64,000 bases of DNA from Pseudogemmobacter bohemicus (GTDB taxonomy: Bacteria > Pseudomonadota > Alphaproteobacteria > Rhodobacterales > Rhodobacteraceae): contig NZ_QNHG01000004.1 of NCBI RefSeq assembly GCF_003290025.1, positions 170,058-234,057 on the forward strand, written 5' to 3'. The position numbers and the translations under genes are program-made. Below, piece after piece: positions 1-9,484 of this stretch (its first letter is position 1; the number at the start of each line of letters is the position of its first letter). The notes beneath the pieces were generated by a model. The model was not told the origin of the DNA, ran no database searches, and saw only the letters and a list, made by a program, of their open reading frames with translations.

Positions 1-1
1 C

Positions 2-508
2 GGCGCGAAGGCGGTATTCATGCCGTCGAAATTCGTGTTTCCGGGGGGAGGCCTTGATGAGGGCGATGAGGATGCGGGCGTGAGCGCGCTGGAGGAGAGC
101 TGCGCCGCGCGGCTCGCCCAGGGCGGGGAGGCGCCGGGGCGGTTGGTCGCGGCGGCCCTGCGCGAATTGCGCGAGGAGACCGGGCTTGGCTATCTCCCCG
201 GTGCCGCACGGCTGCGCTATGTGTTTCGTGCCATCACGCCGACCGGGCGCCCGCGCCGCTTTGATGCACGGTTTTTCCTGGCCGATGCGGCGGGGCTGGC
301 CGGGGATCCGGATGATTTCTCGCAGGCCTCGGACGAGCTGTCGCATCTGGCCTGGCTCGGGCTGGCCGAGGCACGCGCGCTGGATCTGCCTTTCGTCACC
401 GAGGTGGTGCTGGCCGAGATCAGCAATCTGCTGAAAGGCGGAGAGCAGCCCGGCGTGCCGTTTTTCGACAATTCCGGCGCGCGGCCGATGTTCCGGCGTA
501 TTCTCTGA
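2..508 (+). CDS. Nudix hydrolase, 5' end outside the window
   Basis: Cytoplasmic hydrolase of nucleoside-diphosphate-linked substrates; the actual substrate cannot be read from sequence. The reading frame is open to the window edge, and codons before the first ATG (position 20) look like family sequence, so the gene very likely starts upstream. A family-like FVFPGGG segment is followed after an insert by the Nudix helix (AAALRELREETGL), matching the REXXEEXG core that binds the metal. The C-terminus ends in an arginine-rich MFRRIL. It converges on the lipoprotein gene that ends at 578. Confidence 0.85.
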   Translation, partial: GAKAVFMPSKFVFPGGGLDEGDEDAGVSALEESCAARLAQGGEAPGRLVAAALRELREETGLGYLPGAARLRYVFRAITPTGRPRRFDARFFLADAAGLAGDPDDFSQASDELSHLAWLGLAEARALDLPFVTEVVLAEISNLLKGGEQPGVPFFDNSGARPMFRRIL

Positions 509-535
509 GGCCGGGATCTCTGGCCGGCGGCGGAT

Positions 536-568
536 GCCTCCGGCGGGAGTATTTTTATCAAGAGGAAG
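536..568 (+). repeat. Intergenic GCCTCCGGCGGGAG repeat, copy 1, terminator-like
   Basis: Lies between two convergent genes. It has the core GCCTCCGGCGGGAGTA followed by a T-rich stretch and AGAGGAAG. Together with the upstream GCCGGCGG it can fold an imperfect hairpin followed by five T residues, so it may end the Nudix transcript. Related copies lie at 45011, 57732, 57784, 60316 and 60355. Confidence 0.6.
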
Positions 569-577
569 GGTGCAGGT

Positions 578-1105
578 TCAGAAGGGTTTGAGGCGATCTT
601 TTGCATAGCCGTTGAAATCGAAGATTTCGGCCGCCGCGCGCAGGCGGTCGGGGCCGATGCGGCCCCGGTCGAGCACGAAGCCGAATTCGCCTTTCGGGGT
701 GGCGATGGCCAGGGTGCGGTAGCCGCTGTCGACCCAGATCACCCACCATTCCCCCATGCCCCGCACGGTGAAACGGCCGGGGCCGGTCAGGGTGACGGGG
801 CCGGACGCTGTGACCTCGCGCCCGTCAAGGCAGAGCCGGGCTTTGACCAACAGCCCGCCCGCCGCATTGCGGCTGAACACCGCGCCGCCGGGGGCGCAGC
901 CCTGCGCTGCGCCGGCGGTGAAGCCGGCGGCCTGGTGCCAGTCTCCCTCGATCCGGGCGGGCTGGAAGGCGGCGGCGGACCAGATCCCGGCCCCGGCTGA
1001 GCGGAACACTGTCCGGCTTACCGGATCTGGCGCGCGCGGACCACAGGCCTGGAGCAGCAGTACAAGACCGGCAAGTGCTGGCGCAAAGCGGCGCGGCAGG
1101 GTCAT
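578..1105 (-). CDS. Lipocalin-like outer membrane lipoprotein
   Basis: Predicted lipoprotein of 175 aa. A hydrophobic signal sequence (LAGLVLLLQACG) ends in a lipobox with the lipidated Cys. The mature part (EGDWHQAAGF, then GPGRFTVRGMGEWWVIWVDSGYRTLAIATP) has the beta-strand-rich pattern and GEFGFVLDR-type C-terminus of bacterial lipocalins (Blc-like), which bind hydrophobic molecules. I chose the ATG at 1103-1105 because it overlaps the stop of the upstream gene as ATGA, pointing to translational coupling; an ATG three codons earlier is possible. Ligand unknown. Confidence 0.7.
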   Translation of the reverse strand: MTLPRRFAPALAGLVLLLQACGPRAPDPVSRTVFRSAGAGIWSAAAFQPARIEGDWHQAAGFTAGAAQGCAPGGAVFSRNAAGGLLVKARLCLDGREVTASGPVTLTGPGRFTVRGMGEWWVIWVDSGYRTLAIATPKGEFGFVLDRGRIGPDRLRAAAEIFDFNGYAKDRLKPF

Positions 1106-1794
1106 TGCAGGCATTCGGTCATCCTCCGCCCGCTGTCATCGAGAATCTCATTGCAGCCGAAAAGCGGTCTGTAGGGTGCGCAGGTGCCCGAGCGCGCGAG
1201 GCATTGGCCATCGCATTGGGTCGCGTTGGTGCAGCGTTTGCCGGAATCCTTTGTGGCCCATGCGCAGCTGTTGAAGCCGGTTCCGGTGCTGGCCCAAACG
1301 CCCTTGTCCTTTTCGCAGGCCAGGCGGGCGGCGGCATCGAAGGGGTTCACTTCGGGCGGCGCGGGTTTTGGATCAGCGGGTGCCGCCGCTGCAGCAGCGG
1401 CAGGATCGGTGCCAGCGGCTGAGGTTGGGTCTGCGCCTGAGGTTGTGTCTGCCGCCGTGGGATCGGGGTTTTTCCCCACCGCAGCCGCAACAGTGCCGCT
1501 CTCGCCTGCGGGTTTCTGGCCGGGCGCATCAGAGCTTTCTGCGGCTGCCGGGAGAGCCGCATCCTGCGCGCCCGCCTTCGCCCCGGCCTGTGCGGGCTTT
1601 GGCCCGCCGCCGCCGGGCAGCCCAAGCGGGGTCGCCTCGATCGCGTCGCCGGTGATGATATTCGTGCCGGTGGCTTTGCCCGCCCCTGTCTTGTCCCGTC
1701 CCGTCTTATCCAGCCCCGGCAGACACGCGGCCAGCGCCAGTGCCAGCATGACTGCCGCAACCGCAGTGAAAACCCGATACGCCATACCTGTCAT
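1102..1794 (-). CDS. Cysteine-rich lipoprotein, unknown function
   Basis: Predicted lipoprotein of 230 aa. The signal sequence ends with LALAACLPG, a clear lipobox. Residues about 25-150 are low-complexity (Ala, Pro, Asp, Gly, Thr), a likely unstructured tether. The last 75 residues hold eight cysteines in a compact pattern around CTNATQCDGQC and FGCNEILDDSG, suggesting a disulfide-rich domain outside the cytoplasm. First gene of a two-gene unit with the lipocalin-like gene (ATGA overlap). An ATG three codons downstream is an alternative start. No named family recognised. Confidence 0.65.
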   Translation of the reverse strand: MTGMAYRVFTAVAAVMLALALAACLPGLDKTGRDKTGAGKATGTNIITGDAIEATPLGLPGGGGPKPAQAGAKAGAQDAALPAAAESSDAPGQKPAGESGTVAAAVGKNPDPTAADTTSGADPTSAAGTDPAAAAAAAPADPKPAPPEVNPFDAAARLACEKDKGVWASTGTGFNSCAWATKDSGKRCTNATQCDGQCLARSGTCAPYRPLFGCNEILDDSGRRMTECLQ

Positions 1795-1887
1795 CGGCTG
1801 ACCCGCCGCTCTTGCCCGTGTTTATTGTTGCGCGCGAGACTGCCCGGAAACCGCCATATGGGCAAGCGGGAAGCAGCCGGGACGCGT

Positions 1888-2928
1888 TCAGAACGGGCGC
1901 GGATGGTCGCGATGCACCGCATCCAGATCGGCCAGCACCTCGGGCGACAGCGCCATCCCCGCCGCGCCGGCACAGACCGCCAGATCGGCAAGTTTCGTCG
2001 CCCCGATGATCGGGATCGTGGTGAAGGGGCGCGAGCGGCAAAAGGCAATCGCCATCTGCACCGGGTTCAGCCCGTGCTTTGCCGCCACCGCGAGACAGGC
2101 CGCCACCGCCGGAAACACCTGCGGCGTGATCCGGCCGCCCAGATCGGGCACCACCGCCCGCCGGCTGTCTGATGGCGTCACATCACCGGCATATTTCCCC
2201 GACAAAAGCCCGGTCGCCAGGGTGGAATAGGCCAGCAGCGGCACATCCTCTATCAGCGAAAGCTCGGCATGGTCGGTGTCGAATTGCCGGCACAGCAGCG
2301 AATATTCATTCTGACTGCTGACCATGCGCGGCAAGCCCAGCGTATCGGCCAGATGCAGCCAGCGCGCCGTGCCCCAGACGGTTTCATTCGACAATCCGAT
2401 GGCCCGGATCTTGCCCTCGGCAATCAGGGCCTGGGCGGTGGTCAGGATTTCGGTCATCGCAGAGGTCTCGGCGGTGCGGTCGATGCCGGTCGGCGCATAG
2501 GCCCAGTTCTGGCGGAAATGGTAGCTGCCCCGGTTCGGCCAGTGCAGCTGATAGAGGTCGATGTAATCGGTGTTCAACCGCCTGAGCGAGGCCTCGGCCG
2601 CCTCGCGCAGGGAGGCGCCGCTGATCGGCTGGCCGGGGCGGACATGGCGCCCCCGGCCGGTGATTTTGCTGGCGATCACCAGGCGGTCACGCCCGCCCCG
2701 CGCCTTCAGCCAGGAGCCGGTGATCTCTTCGCTGAGCCCGATGGTCCCAGCCTGCACCGGATTGACCGGATACATCTCGGCCGTGTCCCAGAAGGTGATG
2801 CCGTGATCCAGCGCCAGATCGGCCTGGGCATGGGCCTCGGCCTCGGTATTCTGGCTGCCCCAGGTCATGGTGCCGAGGCAAAGTTCGGTCACGGTCAGGC
2901 CAGAGCGCCCGAGGGGAATCAGTTTCAT
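1888..2928 (-). CDS. Aldo/keto reductase
   Basis: NAD(P)H-dependent oxidoreductase of 346 aa with the TIM-barrel AKR fold. Visible catalytic tetrad elements are DTAEMYP (Asp and Tyr), SKITGRG (Lys) and LHWPNRG (His). The C-terminal IPIIGATK matches the cofactor phosphate-binding region. The N-terminus MKLIPLGRSGLTVTELCLGTM is typical of the Tas/YajO-like branch. The start at 2928 is preceded by GGAG at good spacing, and upstream codons do not look like protein. Physiological substrate unknown. Confidence 0.88.
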   Translation of the reverse strand: MKLIPLGRSGLTVTELCLGTMTWGSQNTEAEAHAQADLALDHGITFWDTAEMYPVNPVQAGTIGLSEEITGSWLKARGGRDRLVIASKITGRGRHVRPGQPISGASLREAAEASLRRLNTDYIDLYQLHWPNRGSYHFRQNWAYAPTGIDRTAETSAMTEILTTAQALIAEGKIRAIGLSNETVWGTARWLHLADTLGLPRMVSSQNEYSLLCRQFDTDHAELSLIEDVPLLAYSTLATGLLSGKYAGDVTPSDSRRAVVPDLGGRITPQVFPAVAACLAVAAKHGLNPVQMAIAFCRSRPFTTIPIIGATKLADLAVCAGAAGMALSPEVLADLDAVHRDHPRPF

Positions 2929-3099
2929 ATCCGCGCTCCATTTTCGGCAGGCCCGTATGGCAGACCTGGGGCGACACTGCCGGGAGCCAGCGGCAGAGGC
3001 AAGGCATGGACGCATCTGCACAGATATCATCGCGGGCAAATCGGCCCGGATTGCCCTTTCGCAGCCGCAAGATGACCTCATCAACAGCGGACGGGCCTG

Positions 3100-3600
3100 T
3101 CACATTCTATATCCCAAGGTGAAATCCGCGCATCCGTCGCCGTTAACATCCCGGAATAGTTTCGTAATCTTATTGGTGGCATAATAGATGTTGAGGTATT
3201 GGATTTGCAGCTTTCCGACCCGGCCGGAGCCCACCGGGACGAATGCGCCGCTGAAAGCCTGGCGCCGGTCAGATGGATATTGACCCCGATCCGCGACAGG
3301 TCGGTCAGGTGCTGGCCCTGCATAAAATCAATGATCCGGCTCCAGGACGGGGTATAGCCATTGTTCAGGCCGCTCCATCCGCCGGGCTCTTCCAACGCGA
3401 AAATGTCACGTCCGGCGCCACGATACCAGTCGCCGGAAATCACGCCACCGCGGTTATCGGGGCTGTCATGCCCCCCGTCACCCCATCGCCGATCAGGGCG
3501 CCGCGACTGCTGCCGCGAAACGAGCCGGCCTCCCCTCTGAAACCTGCCCCGGTTCAGGATGGTCGGGGATGGGACAATTGTCGCCGGATAGTCCAACGGG
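3100..3600 (-). pseudogene. Decayed C-terminus of an RTX/serralysin-type secreted protein
   Basis: Read on the minus strand with frameshifts, this encodes RGSSRGALIGDG, then GRDIFALEEP and RIIDFMQGQHLTDLS, then after a frameshift near 3235 QAFSGAFVPVGSG and finally FRDVNGDGCADFTLGYRM with a stop at 3100. These are the hallmarks of the C-terminal region of calcium-binding RTX proteins (compare [22 protein letters not shown] and [14 protein letters not shown] in the intact neighbour ending at 4393). At least two frame changes are needed, so it is a dead paralogue fragment. Confidence 0.7.
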
Positions 3601-4392
3601 AAACCGCGATACCGCCCGGACAGGATCAGGCCATGGTTTTGAAAAAGGCCGGAACGCCGGTCAGACCCCAGGCGAGCGCCGCAGCCCCGGCGCCGGTCGC
3701 GCGGGGGGCGGTGGCGGTGGCGGGAAAGACCGCTTCAGGGCATCGGCATCCGCAGGGCAGCGCCGGCCCCGCTTGCGGCCCCAGGGGCCGGCAGCCTGTG
3801 ATGCTGCCGGCACTGGAAAAGAGCGCGCCGCCATTGCCGTCGATGCTCAGCGGATCGGGTTCCGCTATGGTGCCGGATTTACACCCGGCGCCGTTGTCCG
3901 GGGTCATCAGACCGACGAGATCGGGTCTGTCGAACCGGCCGGGATGAACAAAGCGCCCATTTGGAACCGATGGTCAGCGCATGGGGCAAAGCCGCACCCG
4001 GGCAAAAGGACAAGCAATTGAAATAGTTTATCGCCAGGACCAGAGATCCACCATGACGGTCCCTTTGGCTCCGTTCAAAACCAGCGCATCCATGTTTTCC
4101 GGAGGGAAGCGCCGCTGCCCGCCCCCCTGCAACAGCCACCCCGACAGGGCCCGAACGTCCCCCCCCCGACAGGATCCGGATATGGGACGCCGACGCAGGG
4201 TGCTGACAGGCGGTGCCCAAAGGTCGGCATCCGGGTTGATATCCGTCACCGATCTTCTGAAGGCTCCGCGATAGATATGGGCCGGTTCAACAGGGATAGG
4301 ATGCGCCTGGCCTTTGCCTGGTGCGAGGAGTGTTCAGATCCCCGGGGCGGAGGGCATCCGCCCCCGGGGCAAGGCGATCAGGTTCTGGCGGC
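3601..4392. other. Gene-poor stretch, probable further remains of the RTX paralogue
   Basis: No intact gene found. On the minus strand, short open segments look like worn protein, for example IAEPDPLSIDGNGGALFSS around 3790-3870 and ENMDALVLNGAKGTVMV around 4040-4090, separated by stops and frame changes. The style resembles the repeat-rich N-terminal half of the RTX gene next door, which suggests one decayed gene running through 3100-4250. This is inference from composition and order. Confidence 0.35.
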
Positions 4393-5949
4393 TCAGAGGA
4401 AGAAATCAGCCGCCGAAAGCACCGCCGGGCGGGTGATGATCGCAAAGGCGAGATCGGCCACCCCGTCGCCGTTCACATCGCCGCTGACCAGCCCGGTCGC
4501 CGCATCATAGCGCAATTGCCCGGCGACACTGGAAAATGCCGCCGCCCCGATAAAGCTAAAGGCCTGATCGCCGGCGAGGGTTGTGTTGGCGTCGATCTGC
4601 GTCAGCTCGATCATATCCTCGCCGCTTACGAAATCCATGATCCGGTCGCGGTCGGCCACCACCGCAAAGGGGCTGTCCGAGACGCCGTTGAACACGAAAA
4701 CATCCTGCCCCGCGCCGCCGTAAAGGAAATCACCGCCGGCACCGCCGACAAGGCGGTCATTGCCCTCATTGCCCTGGATCGTATCGGCGCCCGCGCCGCC
4801 AAAGACGGTATCATCGCCGTAACCGCCAGAGATATTGTCATTGCCCGCGCCGCCATCCACCAGATCCTGACCCTCGCGCCCGGCAATGACGTCGTCGCCC
4901 AAGCCGCCGTAAAGACTGTCATCCCCCTCGAAACCGACGATACGGTCATTGCCGTCATCGCCATAGATCACATCGGAATTCATCCCACCGAACAGGGAAT
5001 CCGCGCCCGCGCCGCCATAGATCGTGCCATTCACCACCGCGTTGAGCATGCCATTATAGGTATCGGCGCCGTCTCCCAGCATCACATCGCCATCGACCCG
5101 GCCATTGCGGTTGTCGAACAGGTCGTTGCCGCTGCCCAGATCGACCCGGCCGCGCAAGAGCCCCCGATTCATCAGCGCATCGCCATTGGCGCTGCCCAGA
5201 AACGCCCCGTCACCACCGCTGATGCTGCCCCAGTTGAACACCCGGATCGCCGCGCCACTTTCAGGGGCAGTCTCAAGGCTCACCCCGAAATCCTGCAGCG
5301 ACTCGATCAGCCCGGAATTCATCAGAACGCCGCCTTCAGTACCTGCTCCGAAGCGGACGCCGGCACCGGTTTCTCCGGTCGCGGTTATGACGCCTGTGGC
5401 CAGATTCGTCACCGAAGCAAAGCTGCTGTAATCGACGACAAGACCGTTATTGTAGCGGTAGTTGACCGACGCATCATTGGCGCTGGATGCCGCGATCCTG
5501 CCGCCATTCACAACCCGCGACGCGTTCGCATCATAGACGAAAACTGGTGAGGCAGCCGATATGTCACCATGATTCGTCACAATAATCCCGGGGGCACGCG
5601 CAAGAACGCCGATACCCATCGACGCGTTCAGACTGCCAAAATTCGTAAAACTGGCGTCGCTGCCAGAGAAAAACAACGCCGCATTGACAGCAGCCGTCTG
5701 AAAAGAGGTGAAGCTGCCGCCACTCAATATGGTCATATCCGCCCCGATGCGGAACGTCTGCATATTGCCGGAGACGACCTCGCCCGCGATTGTAAGACCG
5801 AGAGCTTCACGGTCGATACCCGCGAAAACCGGCCCCGTGGTCGAGGCGACCACAGCGCCGCGCGCGACATAAAGCTGATCACCATTCGCGGCAAAAGTGA
5901 ACTGGGCACCGGCGCCGATAAGATTGGAGGTCACAATGGTAAGGGTCAT
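4393..5949 (-). CDS. RTX calcium-binding protein, type I secretion substrate
   Basis: Secreted protein of 518 aa. Residues about 1-290 are a repeat-rich region with [18 protein letters not shown] and NSGLIESL motifs, like beta-helix adhesins. Residues about 300-430 carry many nonapeptide repeats of the GGxGxD type ([33 protein letters not shown]) that bind calcium after export. A C-terminal domain includes [14 protein letters not shown] and [13 protein letters not shown]. There is no N-terminal signal peptide, as expected for type I secretion. I chose the ATG at 5949 because AGGA lies 8 nt upstream; the ATG at 5985 lacks a ribosome site. No transporter genes are adjacent. Function (adhesin, surface layer or enzyme) unknown. 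Confidence 0.82.
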   Translation of the reverse strand: MTLTIVTSNLIGAGAQFTFAANGDQLYVARGAVVASTTGPVFAGIDREALGLTIAGEVVSGNMQTFRIGADMTILSGGSFTSFQTAAVNAALFFSGSDASFTNFGSLNASMGIGVLARAPGIIVTNHGDISAASPVFVYDANASRVVNGGRIAASSANDASVNYRYNNGLVVDYSSFASVTNLATGVITATGETGAGVRFGAGTEGGVLMNSGLIESLQDFGVSLETAPESGAAIRVFNWGSISGGDGAFLGSANGDALMNRGLLRGRVDLGSGNDLFDNRNGRVDGDVMLGDGADTYNGMLNAVVNGTIYGGAGADSLFGGMNSDVIYGDDGNDRIVGFEGDDSLYGGLGDDVIAGREGQDLVDGGAGNDNISGGYGDDTVFGGAGADTIQGNEGNDRLVGGAGGDFLYGGAGQDVFVFNGVSDSPFAVVADRDRIMDFVSGEDMIELTQIDANTTLAGDQAFSFIGAAAFSSVAGQLRYDAATGLVSGDVNGDGVADLAFAIITRPAVLSAADFFL

Positions 5950-6162
5950 CGGAATTGTCCTGTCATAGGGGCTGCCGATTTTCATCAGCCGGGGCAGCAG
6001 GCGGCCTGCATTGCCGGAAATCTACTCCGGCGCCGCACTCGTCCAAAGATGAATCTGCGCGGGCCGCAGACCCGGCCCCGCCCTGACCCCACGGCCTTTG
6101 CCGCACTGGCATGGCCGCGCATCCTGCGCTATGGGAGCGGGACGATTGCAAAGGGCACATCC

Positions 6163-7881
6163 ATGGCACGCATTCTGATCACCTCGGCCATTCCCTATAT
6201 CAACGGGATCAAGCACCTGGGAAACCTTGTCGGCTCGCAGCTGCCCGCCGATCTCTTCGCGCGCTACAAGCGCGGGCGCGGCGATGAGGTGATGTTCATC
6301 TGCGCAACCGACGAGCATGGCACGCCCGCTGAGCTGGCCGCCGCCAGGGCCGGCCAGCCCGTCGAGGACTATTGCCGCGAGATGCATGTCGTCCAGGCCG
6401 ATCTGGCCAGGGGATTCCGGCTCAGCTTTGACCATTTCGGCCGCTCTTCCAGCCCGCAAAACCACCGCCTCACCCAGCATTTCGCCGGGGTGCTGGCCGA
6501 TAACGGGCTGATCCGCGAGGTGAGCGAGCAGCAGTTCTATTCGGTCGATGATGGCCGCTTCCTGCCCGACCGCTATATCGAGGGCACCTGCCCGAATTGC
6601 GGCTTCGAGAGCGCGCGGGGGGACCAATGCGACAATTGCACCAAGCAGCTGGACCCGACCGATCTGATCAATCCGCATTCGACGATTTCCGGCTCGACCA
6701 ATCTTGAGCTGCGCGAGACCAAACATCTCTACCTGCGCCAGTCGGCGCTGAAGGGCGAGATCGGGGCCTGGATCGACAGCAAGAAAGACTGGCCGATCCT
6801 GACCACCTCGATTGCGAAGAAATGGCTGCATGACGGCGACGGGCTGCAGGATCGCGGCATCACCCGCGATCTGAAATGGGGCATCCCGGTGCAAAAGGGT
6901 GACCAGCCCTGGCCGGGGATGGAGGGCAAGGTCTTCTATGTCTGGTTCGATGCCCCCATCGAATATATCGCCTGCACGGCGGAATGGGCCGATGCCCAGG
7001 GCCGCCCGGCAGACGACTGGGAACGCTGGTGGCGCACCGATAAGGGCGCGGCAGATGTCACCTATTACCAGTTCATGGGCAAGGACAACGTCCCCTTCCA
7101 TACGCTGTCTTTCCCGGCGACGATCCTTGGCTCGGGCGAGCCGTGGAAGCTCGTGGACTACCTGAAATCGTTTAACTATCTGAATTATGACGGCGGCCAG
7201 TTCTCGACCTCGCGCGGGCGCGGCGTGTTCATGGACCAGGCTTTGTCGATCCTGCCTGCCGATTACTGGCGCTGGTGGCTGCTGAGCCATGCGCCGGAAA
7301 GCTCGGATGCGGAATTCACATGGGAGAATTTCCAGGTCTCGGTGAACAAGGATCTCGCCGATGTGCTGGGAAATTTCGTCTCCCGCATCACCAAATTCGC
7401 GAAGTCGAAATTCGGCGATGAGGTGCCTTCGGGGGGGGCTTACGGCCCGCAGGAGACTGCGCTGATCGCCGATCTGACGGCGCGTGTGCGCGAATATGAA
7501 CGGCTGATGGATGCGATCGAGGTCCGCAAGGCGGCGGCAGAGTTGCGCGCGATCTGGGTCGCGGGCAATGAATATCTGCAATCCGCCGCGCCCTGGACGG
7601 TGGTGAAAACCGATCCCGAGGCCGCCCAGGCAATCGTGCGTTTCGGCTTCGGCCTGATCCGGCTCTATGCGGTGCTGTCGCGCCCCTTCATCCCGGATGC
7701 GGCGGCGGCGATGATGGCGTCCCTCGACCATGAAGACTGGACCTGGCCCGACGACGTCGCCGACGCGATGGCCGGGGTCGCCGCCGGCAGCCCCTTCAGC
7801 GTGCCGGAAAACCTCTTCCGCAAAATCACCGATGAAGAGCGCGCCGACTGGCAACAGCGCTTCGCCGGCATCCGCAGCTGA
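6163..7881 (+). CDS. metG: Methionyl-tRNA synthetase
   Basis: Cytoplasmic class I aminoacyl-tRNA synthetase of 572 aa that charges tRNA-Met. The HIGH-type motif appears as HLGN (residues 18-21) after [10 protein letters not shown], the zinc knuckle as [17 protein letters not shown], and the KMSKS-equivalent as FSTSRG. The Rossmann fold, connective domain and helical anticodon-binding region follow in order. The ATG at 6163 gives the standard N-terminus [12 protein letters not shown]. Divergent from the RTX gene. No C-terminal tRNA-binding extension is present, which fits the short alphaproteobacterial form. Confidence 0.95.
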   Translation: MARILITSAIPYINGIKHLGNLVGSQLPADLFARYKRGRGDEVMFICATDEHGTPAELAAARAGQPVEDYCREMHVVQADLARGFRLSFDHFGRSSSPQNHRLTQHFAGVLADNGLIREVSEQQFYSVDDGRFLPDRYIEGTCPNCGFESARGDQCDNCTKQLDPTDLINPHSTISGSTNLELRETKHLYLRQSALKGEIGAWIDSKKDWPILTTSIAKKWLHDGDGLQDRGITRDLKWGIPVQKGDQPWPGMEGKVFYVWFDAPIEYIACTAEWADAQGRPADDWERWWRTDKGAADVTYYQFMGKDNVPFHTLSFPATILGSGEPWKLVDYLKSFNYLNYDGGQFSTSRGRGVFMDQALSILPADYWRWWLLSHAPESSDAEFTWENFQVSVNKDLADVLGNFVSRITKFAKSKFGDEVPSGGAYGPQETALIADLTARVREYERLMDAIEVRKAAAELRAIWVAGNEYLQSAAPWTVVKTDPEAAQAIVRFGFGLIRLYAVLSRPFIPDAAAAMMASLDHEDWTWPDDVADAMAGVAAGSPFSVPENLFRKITDEERADWQQRFAGIRS

Positions 7882-7884
7882 CCC

Positions 7885-7918
7885 CCGGGGCCGGCCGCAC
7901 AGGCAAGGCCGGCCCCGG
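7885..7918 (+). terminator. 12-bp GC stem-loop after metG
   Basis: Perfect inverted repeat CCGGGGCCGGCC / GGCCGGCCCCGG with a 10-nt loop, four bases after the metG stop. There is no T-run, so it may act as an mRNA 3' end stabiliser or Rho-assisted stop instead of a classic intrinsic terminator. Confidence 0.5.
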
Positions 7919-8127
7919 CAGGGGCTGCAACGGGTGGCGAAAATCTCCTCCGATGACGGGCTGAAACAGCGGTCTGCCCGCCCATTCCGGCTTTGTGACG
8001 ATGATTTTCATTTGCCGGAACTCTCTGGATCCAGCAGTCTTGCAGCGTGCCGCAGACAGATCCTGAGCGAAGCGACACACCCATTTTCAACCGGAGCACG
8101 ACCGCCGTTCCGGAACCGGAGATAAAA

Positions 8128-8559
8128 ATGAAACGCTTTTTCACCCTGCTGGCCTTTGCCGCGGCCGTAGCCACATCCGGCATTCCGGTAACCGCCGAAA
8201 CCCCCACCGCGCCCCCCGCGATGAAGCCCGCCGAACAGGCTGAAAAGGGCTCCACCCTGCAAACCGCCAATGCGATAATCAACTATGGTCGCTCCAAAGG
8301 CGATGCACTGGCGATGATCGCCGGCGTGCAGATGATGCTCGACGTTTCCGCCGGCACCACGATTGAAACCAGCGGCACGCCGGTCGATCTGGGCAAGGTG
8401 CTGGACGAGGCCGTTGCGCTTGCCAAAGACGACGCCCTGGTCGTCGCCAAAGCCGAAAGCCTGCGCGATGCCGCCGAAACCCAGAACCGCGCCATGTGCT
8501 ACTGGGAATACTGGTGCGACTGGTATGGCTACTGCGAATACTGGTATGTCTGCTACTGA
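8128..8559 (+). CDS. Secreted small protein with aromatic/cysteine-rich C-terminal tail
   Basis: Protein of 143 aa with a typical signal peptide (MKRFFTLLAFAAAVATSG, cleavage near PVTA-ET) and a GGAGATAAAA ribosome site just before the ATG. The middle (about 30-115) is helical and Ala/Lys/Glu-rich. The last 20 or so residues are remarkable: CYWEYWCDWYGYCEYW followed by VCY, with four Cys and ten Trp/Tyr. This could form disulfides, bind metal or insert into a membrane, but I recognise no family. An intrinsic terminator follows, so it is probably a single-gene transcript. Confidence 0.75.
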   Translation: MKRFFTLLAFAAAVATSGIPVTAETPTAPPAMKPAEQAEKGSTLQTANAIINYGRSKGDALAMIAGVQMMLDVSAGTTIETSGTPVDLGKVLDEAVALAKDDALVVAKAESLRDAAETQNRAMCYWEYWCDWYGYCEYWYVCY

Positions 8560-8588
8560 TCAGGATCACCACATCCTGTAGAATCCGA

Positions 8589-8618
8589 CCCTGCCTGCGC
8601 AATCCGGCAGGGTTTTTC
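8589..8618 (+). terminator. Intrinsic terminator
   Basis: Stem CCCTGCC / GGCAGGG (8589-8595 and 8606-8612) with a 10-nt loop and a TTTTT run at 8613-8617, about 30 nt after the stop of the secreted aromatic-tail protein gene. Confidence 0.88.
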
Positions 8619-8866
8619 TATCGCTGTGCCCTCCGTCATGGCGCCGACGATCCTGCCTGCAGGACGCCGCAATGCTGCAGATGCGAAAAAATTCCCGCAG
8701 GCGCGAAGAATTCAACAGATGGATAGCCGGCCCTTACAGAATTCGGCAGAACACAGGAACATTTTCCCAAAACATCGCAATAAGTGAGAACCACAAAGCC
8801 CCTGTTTCATGCCAGACTGCTGCCATAGCTCGTTCCGGTTCCCGAAGCTGCCCGAGGGAGAATGAC

Positions 8867-9124
8867 ATGAACGATATTTCGCAGAAGCGGGGGCTCTTGC
8901 GCGGCCCCATAGTCGCCACGCTGCTTTTCGTGCTGGTCTATGGGGCGGTGATGCTGCTGGTGATCGCGCCGCGCAGTTTCCTGACCGGCCCGCAGGTGCT
9001 GGCTGAGGATTACGGCGTGATTTCGGATATCGCCGATACCGGCGGCACTGCTTCGCCGCAACTGCTCCGGGCCGGCTTCATCGCCGGGTCCTCCGACACT
9101 GTCACCTATGGGGTCCGCGACTGA
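8867..9124 (+). CDS. Small single-pass membrane protein, unknown
   Basis: Protein of 85 aa. A cytoplasmic N-terminus (MNDISQKRGLLRGP) is followed by one transmembrane helix (IVATLLFVLVYGAVMLLVIA) and a short outside domain ending GSSDTVTYGVRD. The ATG at 8867 is preceded by GAGGGAG. A GC-rich hairpin with a T-rich tail follows. The roughly 250 bp upstream (8619-8866) shows no gene and presumably holds the promoter. No family recognised. Confidence 0.6.
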   Translation: MNDISQKRGLLRGPIVATLLFVLVYGAVMLLVIAPRSFLTGPQVLAEDYGVISDIADTGGTASPQLLRAGFIAGSSDTVTYGVRD

Positions 9125-9148
9125 GATCACGGCGCCAGATCTGCCCCT

Positions 9149-9191
9149 GCCGCCCGGCCCGGAGGATCCCGCGCCGGGCGGCCTTCCTTTT
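9149..9191 (+). terminator. Probable intrinsic terminator
   Basis: Perfect 10-bp stem GCCGCCCGGC / GCCGGGCGGC (9149-9158, 9173-9182) followed by CTTCCTTTT, 25 nt after the small membrane protein gene. The T-run is interrupted by CC. Confidence 0.65.
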
Positions 9192-9484
9192 ACGGAGGGC
9201 CACATGCGGCGGCATCCAGCCGCAGAGGCTCGCGATGCCCTGAAAAGGCAGGGTATTTTCAGCTTGCATAATTCCGAGTATTTTAATAGGAAATAATCGT
9301 CCAGCTTTCGCCAGATGTGCCAGGGCCTCAGCCATTCCACCACCCCGGCTGCCCCATCCAGGATGCCTGTGCGCGAATTGCCGTCCCCGTTTTCTGCAAT
9401 CCCGTCCGTTTTCGCCTGACCTGACCTCATGGGCCAGGTCCGCGCTTTCGCGAAGCGGCCCCCCGACCGGAGCCCCCTGCCCCG
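9192..9484. other. Non-coding stretch
   Basis: No gene seen. It contains an AT-rich patch around 9260-9300 (TTGCAT followed by TTTTAATAGG) that could be promoter DNA for the gene starting at 9485. Confidence 0.35.

Noticed and set aside
6022-7854. 610-codon minus-strand frame opposite metG
   Set aside because: Shadow of metG; no protein-like motifs and the opposite strand carries all MetRS signatures.
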